Shown piece by piece: positions 24,166 through 34,955 of a stretch of DNA of 64,000 nt. The notes below the pieces were generated by a model. The model worked only from the letters and a program-made list of their open reading frames with translations. It searched no databases and was not told the DNA's origin. The position numbers and the translations under genes are program-made. The stretch is from Chionis minor. Taxonomy: Eukaryota > Chordata > Aves > Charadriiformes > Chionididae. Every line of letters starts with the position of its first letter. Position 1 is the first letter of the stretch. Where the stretch lies: NCBI GenBank assembly GCA_013398295.1, contig VZSF01007302.1:308543-372542 (forward strand), in the 5' to 3' direction.

Positions 24166-27100
24166 CTGCAGTGCCTTAAGAACTGATTTCTTTCTGATTT
24201 GAATCCCCGGGCTTCCATTGCAAAGAAGCCAAGGTGCATAATGGGATATTTTTGTCTGGGCATGCAAGTTGAGGTGGATTGACGTGCATCTCCATATCAC
24301 ATGTCTATCTTCTGGCACAGTTAGGGTGATGTATAGTCACATAATGAGACTCATAGGAACAAAATTAATACAGATAAATCCACTACACTGTGTGCAGTGA
24401 TTCTCAAGCAAAATACTACACAGGTCCTACTCTCTCTGCAGAGAAGTTGGTTTAATTGTTTAATTTAACTTTTTTGTGAGATTATCTCAAGGTGTTCAGT
24501 AAAGTGCATAGTTTCTGTATCTTAAGATGTGGTTTGCAGGGTTGTTTCATGAAATACACTGAATACCTAATTTCCATGAAAAGGACGTAATTCATTGTGG
24601 TAGGGGTGATTTAACAATATGAAGCAATGACCTAGAAAGGCAAACAAACAAGTAATTCCTTCCTTCCCCCAGTTTTTTTGAAAAAAAAAAAAAAGTTTCT
24701 AGGAAGGAAAAGGATGCTGGTTAGAATTATAGCTCTGACAATTTTTTTCACCAAAAATCTATTTTAAAACACATTCTGTTGTTTGGATGAGAAAGCCTTT
24801 TCACTAGAAAAATAAAATTGCCAGCTCTTCCAACACAGTAATCACATTTGTCATTATTAAAATTTCAGCTTGTTTCCCATGTCCTTTAGGGAACCCTTTG
24901 AGAATGGGATAAAATAACATCTTAATCAAGGACCAATTATTTTTTTTTTCCCTCTGAAAAAACAGGAATCTTGTTCTAACCATGTGGGGACCAATTAAAG
25001 ACACAGCCAGGAATGAGAATGAATTAGGCCATGTGGGTAAGAATTACCATGCCAAACTTCAGGGGAGAAACTAATTTACCTACATGGCAGTGCCCATTGG
25101 CCTTAGGGATGCTCTCATGTTGAGGGTACCAGACATTCCCACAGGCCTGGTAAACATATCAGGGTGTAGCAGAGGTTTGTGCCCTTCTGGAGCACAACTG
25201 TGAAGCTGGCAGGACATCAGCAAGCAATTTTGGTCAGGAATCTGAATCTTACCCTACATCTCCATTGACTATAAAGGGAGAAGATGATGGTGTCCGCCTC
25301 ACAGTTAAATGTCTACAATGTCAGTGTCTACTTTTAGTGAGCTGGATCCCACTCATCCTCTCCTTACAGCTGTATATAACATCAGATGAAGATAACAGAC
25401 CAGACTCCTTTTTAGCTTGGGCCCTTTCAACCTGTAACATTGGCACAAAGAGGCCCAAATTAAAGAAGGCCAGTTCATTTGTAAATTCATCACTGCTGGG
25501 AGAGTTTGTCTGGTGAAAACAAATATGCTGTGCTCCTATGCCTCTATCTCCCTCCACCTCAGGCAAGAATTACTGCTTTCTCCCTGGTCTCCCAAGCCAC
25601 AAAAGGGGGTGATTTCAGCCCAAGCTTCACTTTGTGGCTTTACTTGGTTTTCCTACAGCCTTTGAGGGTTATATGCCAGATGGGACAAGAGACTACACGC
25701 CAGGAAAGGCTCTAATCTTCATTGACTGTATCCACAGCCCTTGCTGGTTTCAGGCAAATATCTGGACCATGGAAGGTTGACTAAACAACCTGCCACACTA
25801 ACAGACAAAGTCGCTTCTCACTATAAGCCACTTTCTGGTGCAGCTGCTCAATAGGGACTAAACAGACAGGTAAAATTAGATTCTGTTGTGTTACATGCAA
25901 TGTCAAGCCATCTTACATGCCTCACCACAGTGACCTGAAAGAAACATGTTTTGCTGCACAGATGTTTTCTTCCATCTGGCTTGTTTTAAGATTGGGAGGG
26001 GGAAAAGGAGAGTAGGTGGAAGAGGTTGAGTGAATACACACAACCCTAGATGTTTTAAAGAGATCATTATTTGAAATGTTGTAGATACTGTATGCCTCAG
26101 CTGTGGCTGTTCATAATAATTAGGTTGATGGATTCAGAGAGGAACACACAAAAAAATCTCTCTTCTCAGAGGGAAAGAAATTCAAGTGCTGGGTTGGGGA
26201 TTTGGGAGTCTACTAAATGCCTGAACCTGGCAATTTGGACATGTACGAGTTGTGGAGCCATATGGGATGTATCCAGCAGGGACCTGGCTGGCAAAATACT
26301 GCCACTCTCATTCTTCTTTGAAACACTTTAGTGATTAAGAGAGGTCGTCAATGTTTAAAAAAAACTATAAAAATGCTATGTTAACCCTTAAAAAAAGACA
26401 AGGAGGACGTTACAGAGAACTTGTCAGCTGCCTTACCTCCATCCCTGGGAATGAAGCAAAGCCCCATACAAAGCATTTTTAAGGTGCATGAAGGATAAGC
26501 TTAGCTGAATTCTGCATGGGCTATCGTAATGCAAAAGTTTGTCCTTCATTAGTCCAGGGGAAAAGGGATCTTGAAGACAAAAAAAAGTGTGTTTTAACCA
26601 TGTGACTAACAGGAATGAGGACTTAGTCCCCAGGGTAGGTATTGGGGAACGTGGGCTGTCATTGCTTGGTATGGATGATTTGTTGTCATCCTTCTTTCAG
26701 CACAGCTCTGACCACAAAGGAGGGTGAAGTATACTTTTTGCAGAATGCAAGATCTGATACCCAACAGAAAGAACTGAAAACTGTATTTTTCAAGGTACTT
26801 TCAAGACATTATGCATTACACAGAAGTAAGTCAATGTATACGTTTAAAAAATACCACTTGCGACTTTTGGGTATATTCAGATCTCAGACTGTGGCATCTG
26901 GGATGGTGCCTAGGTAGTTACTAACTGTAACCTCTAGGAACAGGATCGTAAAGGGTAATAAAGAGGCGTGATAGAGATACATGACTGGGAAAAGGAGGAG
27001 GAAAATGGCCAAACTTCCTTGCATAGGTTGTTTCTTTTGCTATTGGAGAGAACCAATATGACTATAGTCCTAAATTATATACTTCCAAAGTCATGATGAA

Positions 27101-30100
27101 ACCAGGCCATATACCTAATTCCAACAGAAATAAAAAAAGTCCAAAGATAAATTTATGTGTTATTTAGGTGTCTATCCATTTTGAAAAATATTCTCTCAAG
27201 CTCTTTTGTTGGCAGCTATAATAAATGCAGGGATCTACTCTCTGAAATGGTATCCGTGTTATTTTACCTTTTACACTGAAGATGAGATTCATACTTTGAA
27301 TGACCTCTCCACTCCACAGCCATCACTTGCTTTCCATTTCAGTTCTGCTTTTTCTTCTTTTCCGTGAGACCCTTCAGCATAGCTTTTATTGATATGAGCA
27401 GGGAAACAGGGGAAGGAGAAATAGAAGCACTTTCTCCTACAGCTGAGCCAGATAGATGTTTAGTCTTGTCCTTAGTCGAAAATTTTAAATTCTTACATTA
27501 ATTGCACCTGATTCTGAGTACTTCTTCAATGGATCCTTCTTTTTTTGAGACTGCAGAAGAGTGGACTCTTTCTATTTCCAGGAGTTTCAGAGTCTCAGAA
27601 ATACTGGTGTTTCCTATGCAAATGTACAGAATAATTATTCACGAAATTCTTAATGCAGGAATAAGCAGTCTTGGATTATGGGTATTTGTCTGGATGACAG
27701 CAGCAAAAGGCACAGAACTTCTTTCCATTCGTTATTTCCTTGTGGTGAAAAAGCACCAAGAATTTGTGTAGAATTTTCATCCAGTGCTGTTTTTCTAAAA
27801 TCAGGAGACACCACCAGCAGCTCGATGCTCTGAAACTTCTAAATCTGTCATTCTAATGAGGTCTGTGTCCAATCTAATTTACCTCTTTGCTCGTGGGAAA
27901 TGCTTGTTTCTGTGAATTTCCTGTTTTAAAACATGCACAGATTACAAAACCCTTGTGATCAAAGTAGACACAGTTTGCCCACCTTATCTGTGCTTTCTTA
28001 CATGGACAATCCCACCATTGGTTGGACCTGTTTCTGCTTCTCAATGTTCTTGACTTCTTTTTCCTTGACTTCACCATATTGCAGCTTTCAAGCATTTTGT
28101 GTTTCAGCTATACCTTGCCATCATTCTACCAGATTTTCTAAAGTAACTCAGAGTGGGGAGGACTACCAAAGGTCCTTTGCCCTCTCTGTCAAGCTCATGA
28201 AGTTGTCTTGGTAATGAAATAGATGGAAAGAGTGGAAGCTGAGAAAGGGGCACATCCCATTCTCTGAGGGGTGCCTGAGATGTGGTCTCTGACCACAGAC
28301 CCACAAAAAATCTGGTCTGATGATGCTATCTTTAACAGCTGAGATGTGACCATGGGCAGTGTGTACACCCCCAGTTTCCGGCAATTCGAACTAAAATGGG
28401 GGCCTTGTCAGTCCTGACATGACTGATTTTGCCTGCAGGCCAATGGAGTAAAAGTAAACACAGTCAGCTGTGACACTGTGGTGAAAACACGGTCTCTAAA
28501 CGCAGTCACTCGTGACCCTCTGGCTGTGCCTTAAAGCAGTCATTTCACCAGAGGGTTTACAGCTTGTTAGACTGCCTTTTGCTTTTACAGCAACCCAGAT
28601 GATACAAGATCACTGTATGTGCAACCTCACCTTGGGCAAATCTCCAGGAAAGATGCATCTCAGTAGCAGTTTATTTAATTTGCCATCACCACAACTATAC
28701 AAGAATAGGTAATGGCTTTTTCTAGTAAAATAGGTGACCTTTATGACCTTTACCTGATATATCACTCATTTCTCCAGCCAGGTCATGATGATGCCTTGCT
28801 GATTCGGAAATTACCCTAGTAAACTTTCTATTTCCCCTGTGAGAAGTCTGACAAATTGAAGTTGAAAAACTGTCTGGGTTAAAAGTAGGGTTTCTTCCTG
28901 TGACATCAGGGATAAGGTCCATCAGTCACCACACACGTGGGAGGTGTCCATGCAGCTGCACTACCAATTCCCCATGCTATATAGAGCTGATCACTCAGAC
29001 CTGCTGTAACAGGGGCACTTTAGTTAAGCATTTAGAGTCTGAACACAGTCAGTACTTTCTTTCTAACTCAGACGCCTAAACATGTTGGTGTGAATTGCCT
29101 GACAGTGCTCCCTTTTGGCCACCTGACTCTCAAAGATTGACTTGTGAGGTCTGGAAGGGAAGTGATGGCTCCAGCATGGCTTGATCCAGAGCTGCCAGAA
29201 ACTTGTCAATGCTCCATCTTACAGTCTTGCAGGGAATCACTGTAAAATGTGACCTGATGGAGAATCACAGTTTTCCATTGAAGGAATGTTTACTTAGCAG
29301 TTTCACCCAAAGATCTTGAAATTATAACCTTTTATAAGGACATCCTCACCCAAAGGAATGATTGAAATAAATAATAATGCTTCTGAAGTAATAAATACCA
29401 TAATTCCTTTTATTTTGCTTCTTGATTCTGTAGAGACTTTGTGACACATGACGATCAGGAAAGGTAGATACTTTTTATTTTCCCTTTCGATTATAGCTAA
29501 GTTTTTTCCCCTATTCACATCGACACAGGAACTGGGCGTTAAGAAAAAATGATAAAAATTTGGGGTTTCACTTAAATTTAGTGTTCCATCTTGCAGGGTA
29601 ATTTTATATTAGATACAAGGTGTCTACGCAAAATAACACCCTGGAGCTGCCAATCTCTTTTCACTGACCGTAGAGGCAGCTGTGACACGTAGTTTGAATG
29701 TTTTTATGTAGCTACATTTAGATGACATGAATTTCACTCTCCTTTCTAAGACTTAAAATAAATATCACGACAATTGGGAACACTCTGGTTCCTTCATACA
29801 TGGCAAGTATTATTTTTTCCTCATTGTCATTCTGGTGAAATGTTAGAATGATATTTTTTCCTTTTCTGGCTAATGTATGTTGAGTACCAGATTCAAAGCT
29901 TACCCCTTCCTGACCATATCAGAAAATAAATTGTTTTTAAACAATTTTACATCAGCTGTGGATTACCTTTAGGTTTTTTTCTAATTTGAGCAAGAAGCTC
30001 AGATCTAAGTTTCAAGTTTATAATTTGGGATTCAAATGCCTTTTTTCAGTGTCTACCAAATTCCTGATTTGTAGTAGCAAAAATATGTAAGAGAAGGGTT

Positions 30101-30379
30101 ATACTCTCAAGCTGACATTGAAGTAATTTCTTTTGAATAAAACAGGACATGGGATGCTCAAAACCTCTGAAAATCAGACCAGACAGTACGTCTGCTGCTG
30201 CAATCATGTATCTGCTTCTGCTGCTTATTTTTCAACTGAAATAACAACCCTTTGTTTGAGAATCCCCATTATTTGCTGTGGAGATAATTATGAGTCCAGG
30301 GGAAAAAATGGCAATTCTAGGTGAGGATATGAAAAGAGGAAGAGAGGAATTTCTGGAGCAACAGAGATCTTAATAACTT

Positions 30380-30433
30380 AAAAAAAAAAAAAAAAAAANN
30401 NNNNNNNNNNNNNNNNAAAAAAAAAAAAAAAAA
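30380..30433. repeat. Poly-A tract interrupted by an 18-N assembly gap
   Basis: A run of A precedes Ns at 30399-30416 and another run of 17 A follows. The gap therefore falls inside a homopolymer, and its real length and content are unknown. A poly-A tail of a plus-strand retrocopy is possible, but I recognise no such copy upstream. Confidence 0.9.
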
Positions 30434-30476
30434 GAAAAAAGCAAACTGAAGGCTCTGGGCTAAAAAGCTGACTCTA

Positions 30477-30512
30477 TGCATCTGTGGATGCACCTGTGGA
30501 TGCATCTGTGGG
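30477..30512. repeat. 12-bp tandem repeat, three copies
   Basis: The units 'atgcatctgtgg', 'atgcacctgtgg' and 'atgcatctgtgg' follow each other directly, differing at one position in the middle copy. They sit between the poly-A gap and the purine tract. Confidence 0.85.
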
Positions 30513-30533
30513 AAAGGAAGGGAAGGGAAGGGA
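30510..30533 (+). repeat. GGGAA-type homopurine tract, G-quadruplex-like
   Basis: A 24-bp pure purine run contains four GGG runs, with loops of 7, 2 and 2 bases. It is the same motif type as the longer array at 34671-34726. Confidence 0.75.
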
Positions 30534-31716
30534 TTTACCTTTACTATTTATAATCACCTGCAAAGTAAGCATTTCTGCCTGAGTTAGTCCCCCGTGTCTG
30601 CTTCAGGAGATCTAATCAATTCAGTCAACGGACAGTAAGCTTCAATTCCTCTTATCCTAATCTAGACATATACTGTAGGTGAGATGAGCCATGCTGCACA
30701 ACTGCCTATTTTTGTCCATTGATGGTCAGGGAAGCCTTGGGGGAAGAAGCTCACATCCACGTCCACCTTGCAGACATCTGATGAGAAGTACAGGAAATCC
30801 CACCCAAGGAAAGGACAGCAGAGCCAGTAAATCCTACACTTCATTTGCAAGGATTATCCAATGCCCGCTCTCCTTATGTCTCATGTTTCCTCACCATGTA
30901 TCTGTGCTGATTGCAATGGACATATTGGTCATGAAGCAGAGAAGTATTTCTCCTGCATCTGCTACATGGCAGGCCCAGCTGCTAAGCTACCTGTGAAAAA
31001 ACAGATTTGATATAAAAGATCCTTGCAAAGGCAATAGGTGGTGTCACCACATAGCAGCCACAAAACAGTCCTTACTTTGCAAGGCTCTGTGCCTACAGAA
31101 GCCATCTAAAAAGCACAGCAGTGTTACACCCTCACATAATCCAGTTCATGCATTAATTCAGGTAGAAACTGAGCAACACAGTCAAAGATTGCAGAAGGGC
31201 CATCATCATGACCAACCACCTGGGAACTGAGCTGAGGAGTGCCTAGCCTAAAACCATAGACAATATACCTTGAGCTGCAGAATCAAACCTCTCCAACAAG
31301 GGAGCAGAACAGCTCTTATCTCCTCTAAACTGACCAGAAAAAGACTGATGAATCTTGACTTGAATCTACATGTCTTTCAAAGAACAGATGAAAATATATT
31401 ATGTCTTTGATTGTGTCTTCATAACAGAAACATAGCCCTGGCCAATAAAAACATGCTGGATTTCACATCTTGGGGTACAGCTAATATATAGAGACATATC
31501 TTGAGATATAGCTTGGATGAAGAAAAGAAATACTCCTGCATAGCCACCTAAGGATTTGAGAATGACCAGAAAAATACATTGTCATACAACTGACTAATTT
31601 TAAACGTTGCTCGTACACACAGAAGTTGGCTCAATAATTTTTTTGTTCCAGGGCCTTTGGGCTATCGGGTGCTAAACTCCTGAACAGTCCTCAATTCTAG
31701 CAAAGTGAAAGTGAAA

Positions 31717-31739
31717 GGGGAAGGGAGAGGGGATAGGGG
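31717..31739 (+). other. Predicted G-quadruplex motif
   Basis: G runs of 4, 3, 4 and 4 bases at 31717-31720, 31723-31725, 31729-31732 and 31736-31739 are separated by the loops aa, aga and ata. It fits the canonical rule and is not a simple repeat. No promoter or gene is recognisable nearby. Confidence 0.65.
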
Positions 31740-32098
31740 AAGTGTAAGGGTGGCTATTCCTTCCTGGGACAGCAATATCTCCTTCCTTCCTTCCAGTCTC
31801 CATCAAAAATTTCTTTTGAGGTTTTTCTTCTTGAGCCAAGCTTTGTGGTTGATCCTTCTTTGATTAATTTTCACATTTTAACAGCTTTCCCTCTGGAAAT
31901 TTCTCTTTCTTGTAAAAATAAAATTTAAAAGAGTCATTAAGGTAGGTTATAGCAAATGGTTCTGCACATTACCGACTTAGCCTAGCTGTTCTTTTGCATG
32001 TTAAGTGGGAGCTCACAAGGATAAGGACAATTTAGAGATAAGAGTATTCCAGGAAAAAGGTCAAAACCTCTTTGGACAGTTGAAATTGTGCTGGATTT

Positions 32099-32600
32099 CA
32101 TAGAACCATAGAATGGTTTAGGTTGGAAGGGACCTTAAAGTTCATCTAGTTCCAACCCCACCGCCATGAGCAGGGACACCTCCAACTAGACCAGGTTGCT
32201 TAAAGCCCCATCCAACCTGGCCTTGAAGAATTCCAGGGATTGCATATCCACAGCTTCTCTGGACAGCCTGTGCCAGTGCCTCACCACCCTCACAGTGAAA
32301 AATTTCCTCCTGAGATCTATTATAAATCTCCCTTCTTCCAGTTTGAAGCCATCACCCCTCGTCTTATCACTACATGCCCTTGTAAAAAGTCCCTCTCCTG
32401 CTTTCTTGTAGGCCCCTTTCAGATACTGGCAAGCTGCTCTAAGGTTTCCCTGGAGTTTTCTCTTCTCCAGGCTGACCAACCCCAACTCTCTCAGCCTGTC
32501 CTCATAGCAGAGGTGCTCTAATCCTCTAGTCATCTTCATGGCCCTTCTTTGGACCCTCTCCAACAGGTCCATGTCCTTCTTACGTTGGGGGCTCCAGGGC
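32099..32600 (-). mobile_element. CR1 LINE 3'-end copy, minus strand
   Basis: The left edge is the 3' terminus 'catagaaccatagaatgg', followed by a well-preserved 3' UTR. The coding part ends abruptly at about 32600 inside the 'cttacgttgggggctccag' segment, which marks the 5' truncation point. This is one of the best-preserved copies in the window, and its ORF2 tail is unbroken. The element itself could not move, because the reverse transcriptase and endonuclease parts are missing. Confidence 0.95.
32186..32600 (-). pseudogene. CR1 ORF2 C-terminal remnant, frame intact
   Basis: The minus-strand frame stays open through the whole retained ORF2 tail, about 135 codons. It contains [57 protein letters not shown] and FFKARLDGALSNLV, ending at the usual CR1 stop region. 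The open frame continues upstream into non-CR1 sequence to an ATG at 32648-32650, but those roughly 17 codons are flank. There is no reverse transcriptase catalytic core, so no enzymatic function is expected. The intact frame suggests a younger insertion than the frameshifted copies. Confidence 0.85.
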
Positions 32601-32953
32601 TTCAGATTTTCTTTGGTATGAAATATTTGATTCTGAGCATTACAGCACATACCAAGTTGATCAGATGGGGTACAACTATGGACTATTATGATCTTTCAGT
32701 TGTAGAAAGTATGTTCTGTTTTTTACCAGCCATTGGGGCTTTAGTTGATATGCAGTAGTTGAATTCTTCTAAAGTCATTAATTTTTTCACAGATTCCAGT
32801 GAGCAATTTGTAGCTCTGTAAAGTCATTCCCTGGTGGCCTCAGTCAAGCCGGAACACTTATATAAGAAAGTAAAACCTAACGCGTTAACCTTTGTTGTGT
32901 TGACTGTCTGCAAACACCAGGGTTTAATAAGCTGTGAAAAAACATATTTAATT

Positions 32954-32978
32954 AAAAAAAAAAAAAAAAAGAAAAAAA
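32954..32978. repeat. Poly-A tract
   Basis: Seventeen A, one G and seven more A. No retrocopy is recognised upstream. Confidence 0.8.
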
Positions 32979-33009
32979 GTCAAGGCAAAAAGAATTTACA
33001 AACTGCTAC

Positions 33010-33122
33010 AGTAAGAAAAAGAAATGAGTGCAGGCCCAGTTCTCAAATATAGTAAATTTGTGTGATTCCAGTAAAATCAATGGTGCTGGGTCAAATTATA
33101 CTAGTTGTGGATCTGGACCCAA
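33010..33122. repeat. Possible ancient amniote interspersed repeat
   Basis: The words 'gattccagtaaaatcaatgg', 'ctgggtcaaattatactagt' and 'gtggatctggaccc' resemble an old amniote repeat. In less decayed copies it contains words like 'ccagtgaagtcaatgg' and 'gaggatctggccc'. I cannot name the family with certainty and have no alignment, so this is a low-confidence call. Confidence 0.35.
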
Positions 33123-34670
33123 GAGGATAAGTATGTGATAGCACTACTGAATCAAAGACAGACAAAAACACTGCTAAACTAAACTAAGTATTCCCATATC
33201 CCTCCAGAATAAAGAAGAAATGGAAAAACAGGTCATGTCTCTGATGTCTTTCCACAGCTTCCAAAATAATCATGGCTTGCTGCTAATACATACTGCTGTG
33301 TTTACACACTCACACACATGCATGCACACAACACAATTTTTATCTACATTTTTCATTTCTTTCCATTATCACAAATTAAATTATAGCCCGGGTGACTCTG
33401 GATAACACACAATGAAAATACTCTCTTTGAGCTATGATTCTAAATCCCCAAATGTATTTGTATGAATAAAATGCTGAGGTATCATTCCTCTGTCATTTGA
33501 TATATCAAAAATTAGAATGTATTTTTTCCTGTGTGCTCCTCTGAAGCAGGAAATAATTTTCTTTTTTCTTTAGCTGCACCACAATCAAAGTTCTTAGGCA
33601 TCTTTTCAGTAGTTTAGCTTAATCATACTTATGCAATTACTGTCAGAGTATGACATTTTCCTTTCACCTTTACTATTCCCTAGAGATTAAGCTATCAACC
33701 CTTCAAGATCATTACAGTTGTTTACATGCAGGTAGCAAAAAGGGTCTCAAACAGCTAGAAATCTTTATCTCTGGCTGTAGCATGAACCAAACTCCCTGTA
33801 TTTTGGGGATTTTTTTATTTTGTACCATGGAAGCTGCATCCATACCTGAGAAATGGACTAACTAGGGGAACACAAATGTTTCTCTCTAAGATGTTTAAAA
33901 CAATAATATAGCAATTTTAATGGAAGGATATTGGGAAAGAGGTTCAATTTTCTGTAGCTGTGTAGTAACGTACGTATTGAATTTAAGGTCAGGAGGTATC
34001 ATTGCAGTCATTTATTATGGAAAATTTAAACACCAAAGTTTCACTTTGGGGTTCCCTCATGCAGCTCACATTGGGCCCAGTTCTCTGCTGATCTATTTTT
34101 TCGGGTCATTATTTATTTCCCGTAAATGAAAAATAAATGGATTTGAAGAAGCAAGGCAGGATGGAAGTAGTTCAGGATGGAGCATGGCTAGGGCAGTGAG
34201 AACTGCAGATGGGAGGGAGAGCAAATGTCAAAAACTATCCACAGAGTTACAAAACTTCTTTGATTTAGTGCAGTTGGCAGTGGCAGTTTTGCAATGCAAA
34301 GCAGACGGACCTCAGCAAAGGCTGAAGATATTGAGTTGTACACTTAGCTTGTACCAGAATAACCAGTAACTTCTATTATTCACAACTCTTTGAAGGTGCT
34401 TGCCCAACATGTACGTAGGTACCATATTCCAGCCATGTATTCGGCAATCACAAGACTGTATTAACAAGTCACAATGTTTCAAAAAAAGTAAAAGGGCATC
34501 AGTAAAGTAAGTTTGAACAAATATATCCACCTTCCCAAACCACCTCTTAGCTACAGTTATGGGTCACGTCTGCCTGGGACAGCATCTGATGCCTGATTTT
34601 AAACATGTTATTGATTCATCATACCCTCAAAGCTAAGGGTAACTTTCCATGTTCCTTGTCACAGACAAGA

Positions 34671-34726
34671 GGAAGGGAAGGGAAGGGAAGGGAAGGGAAG
34701 GGAAGGGAAGGGAAGGGAAGGGAAGG
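34671..34726 (+). repeat. (GGGAA)n pentanucleotide array
   Basis: Fifty-six bases of perfect GGAAG units (equivalently GGGAA), about eleven copies, pure purine on the plus strand. Every junction forms a GGG run separated by AA, so the array contains many overlapping canonical G-quadruplex registers. It is also a homopurine-homopyrimidine mirror repeat. Confidence 0.95.
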
Positions 34727-34939
34727 TCAAAAAGAAAAACTCAGGTCTTACCTAGATGCCTTCAATAGCTCTTAAACTTAGTAGTCAGTAGAGACACAAT
34801 AGCATCTCCAAGGGGAACTTTTCTCACTGAAGATGTGTTTAAGATGAAAAGGAATATTCTGGGTATATCTTTCAGTCTCCATGAATTATAGAAGCCAAAG
34901 CAACTAGATTGAACTCAATGGTCTTGTTTTAGAGGGTAA

Positions 34940-34955
34940 ACACACACACACACAC
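34940..34955. repeat. Short (AC)n run
   Basis: Eight AC dinucleotides. Confidence 0.85.

Larger units (their letters stand above)
22326..32098. other. Unique sequence, no gene supported
   Basis: Almost 10 kb without an identifiable gene. It holds an imperfect short-unit repeat at 24081-24165, an 18-N gap in a poly-A run at 30380-30433, a 12-bp tandem repeat and purine tract at 30477-30533, and a G-rich motif at 31717-31739. Open frames at about 22395-22763 (minus), 27933-28214 and 30691-30996 have no recognisable domains. They are short enough to be chance. Confidence 0.5.

Noticed and set aside
29936..29955. AT-rich palindrome around 'attgtttttaaacaat'
   Set aside because: Nine-bp arms of nearly pure A and T, consistent with local composition.
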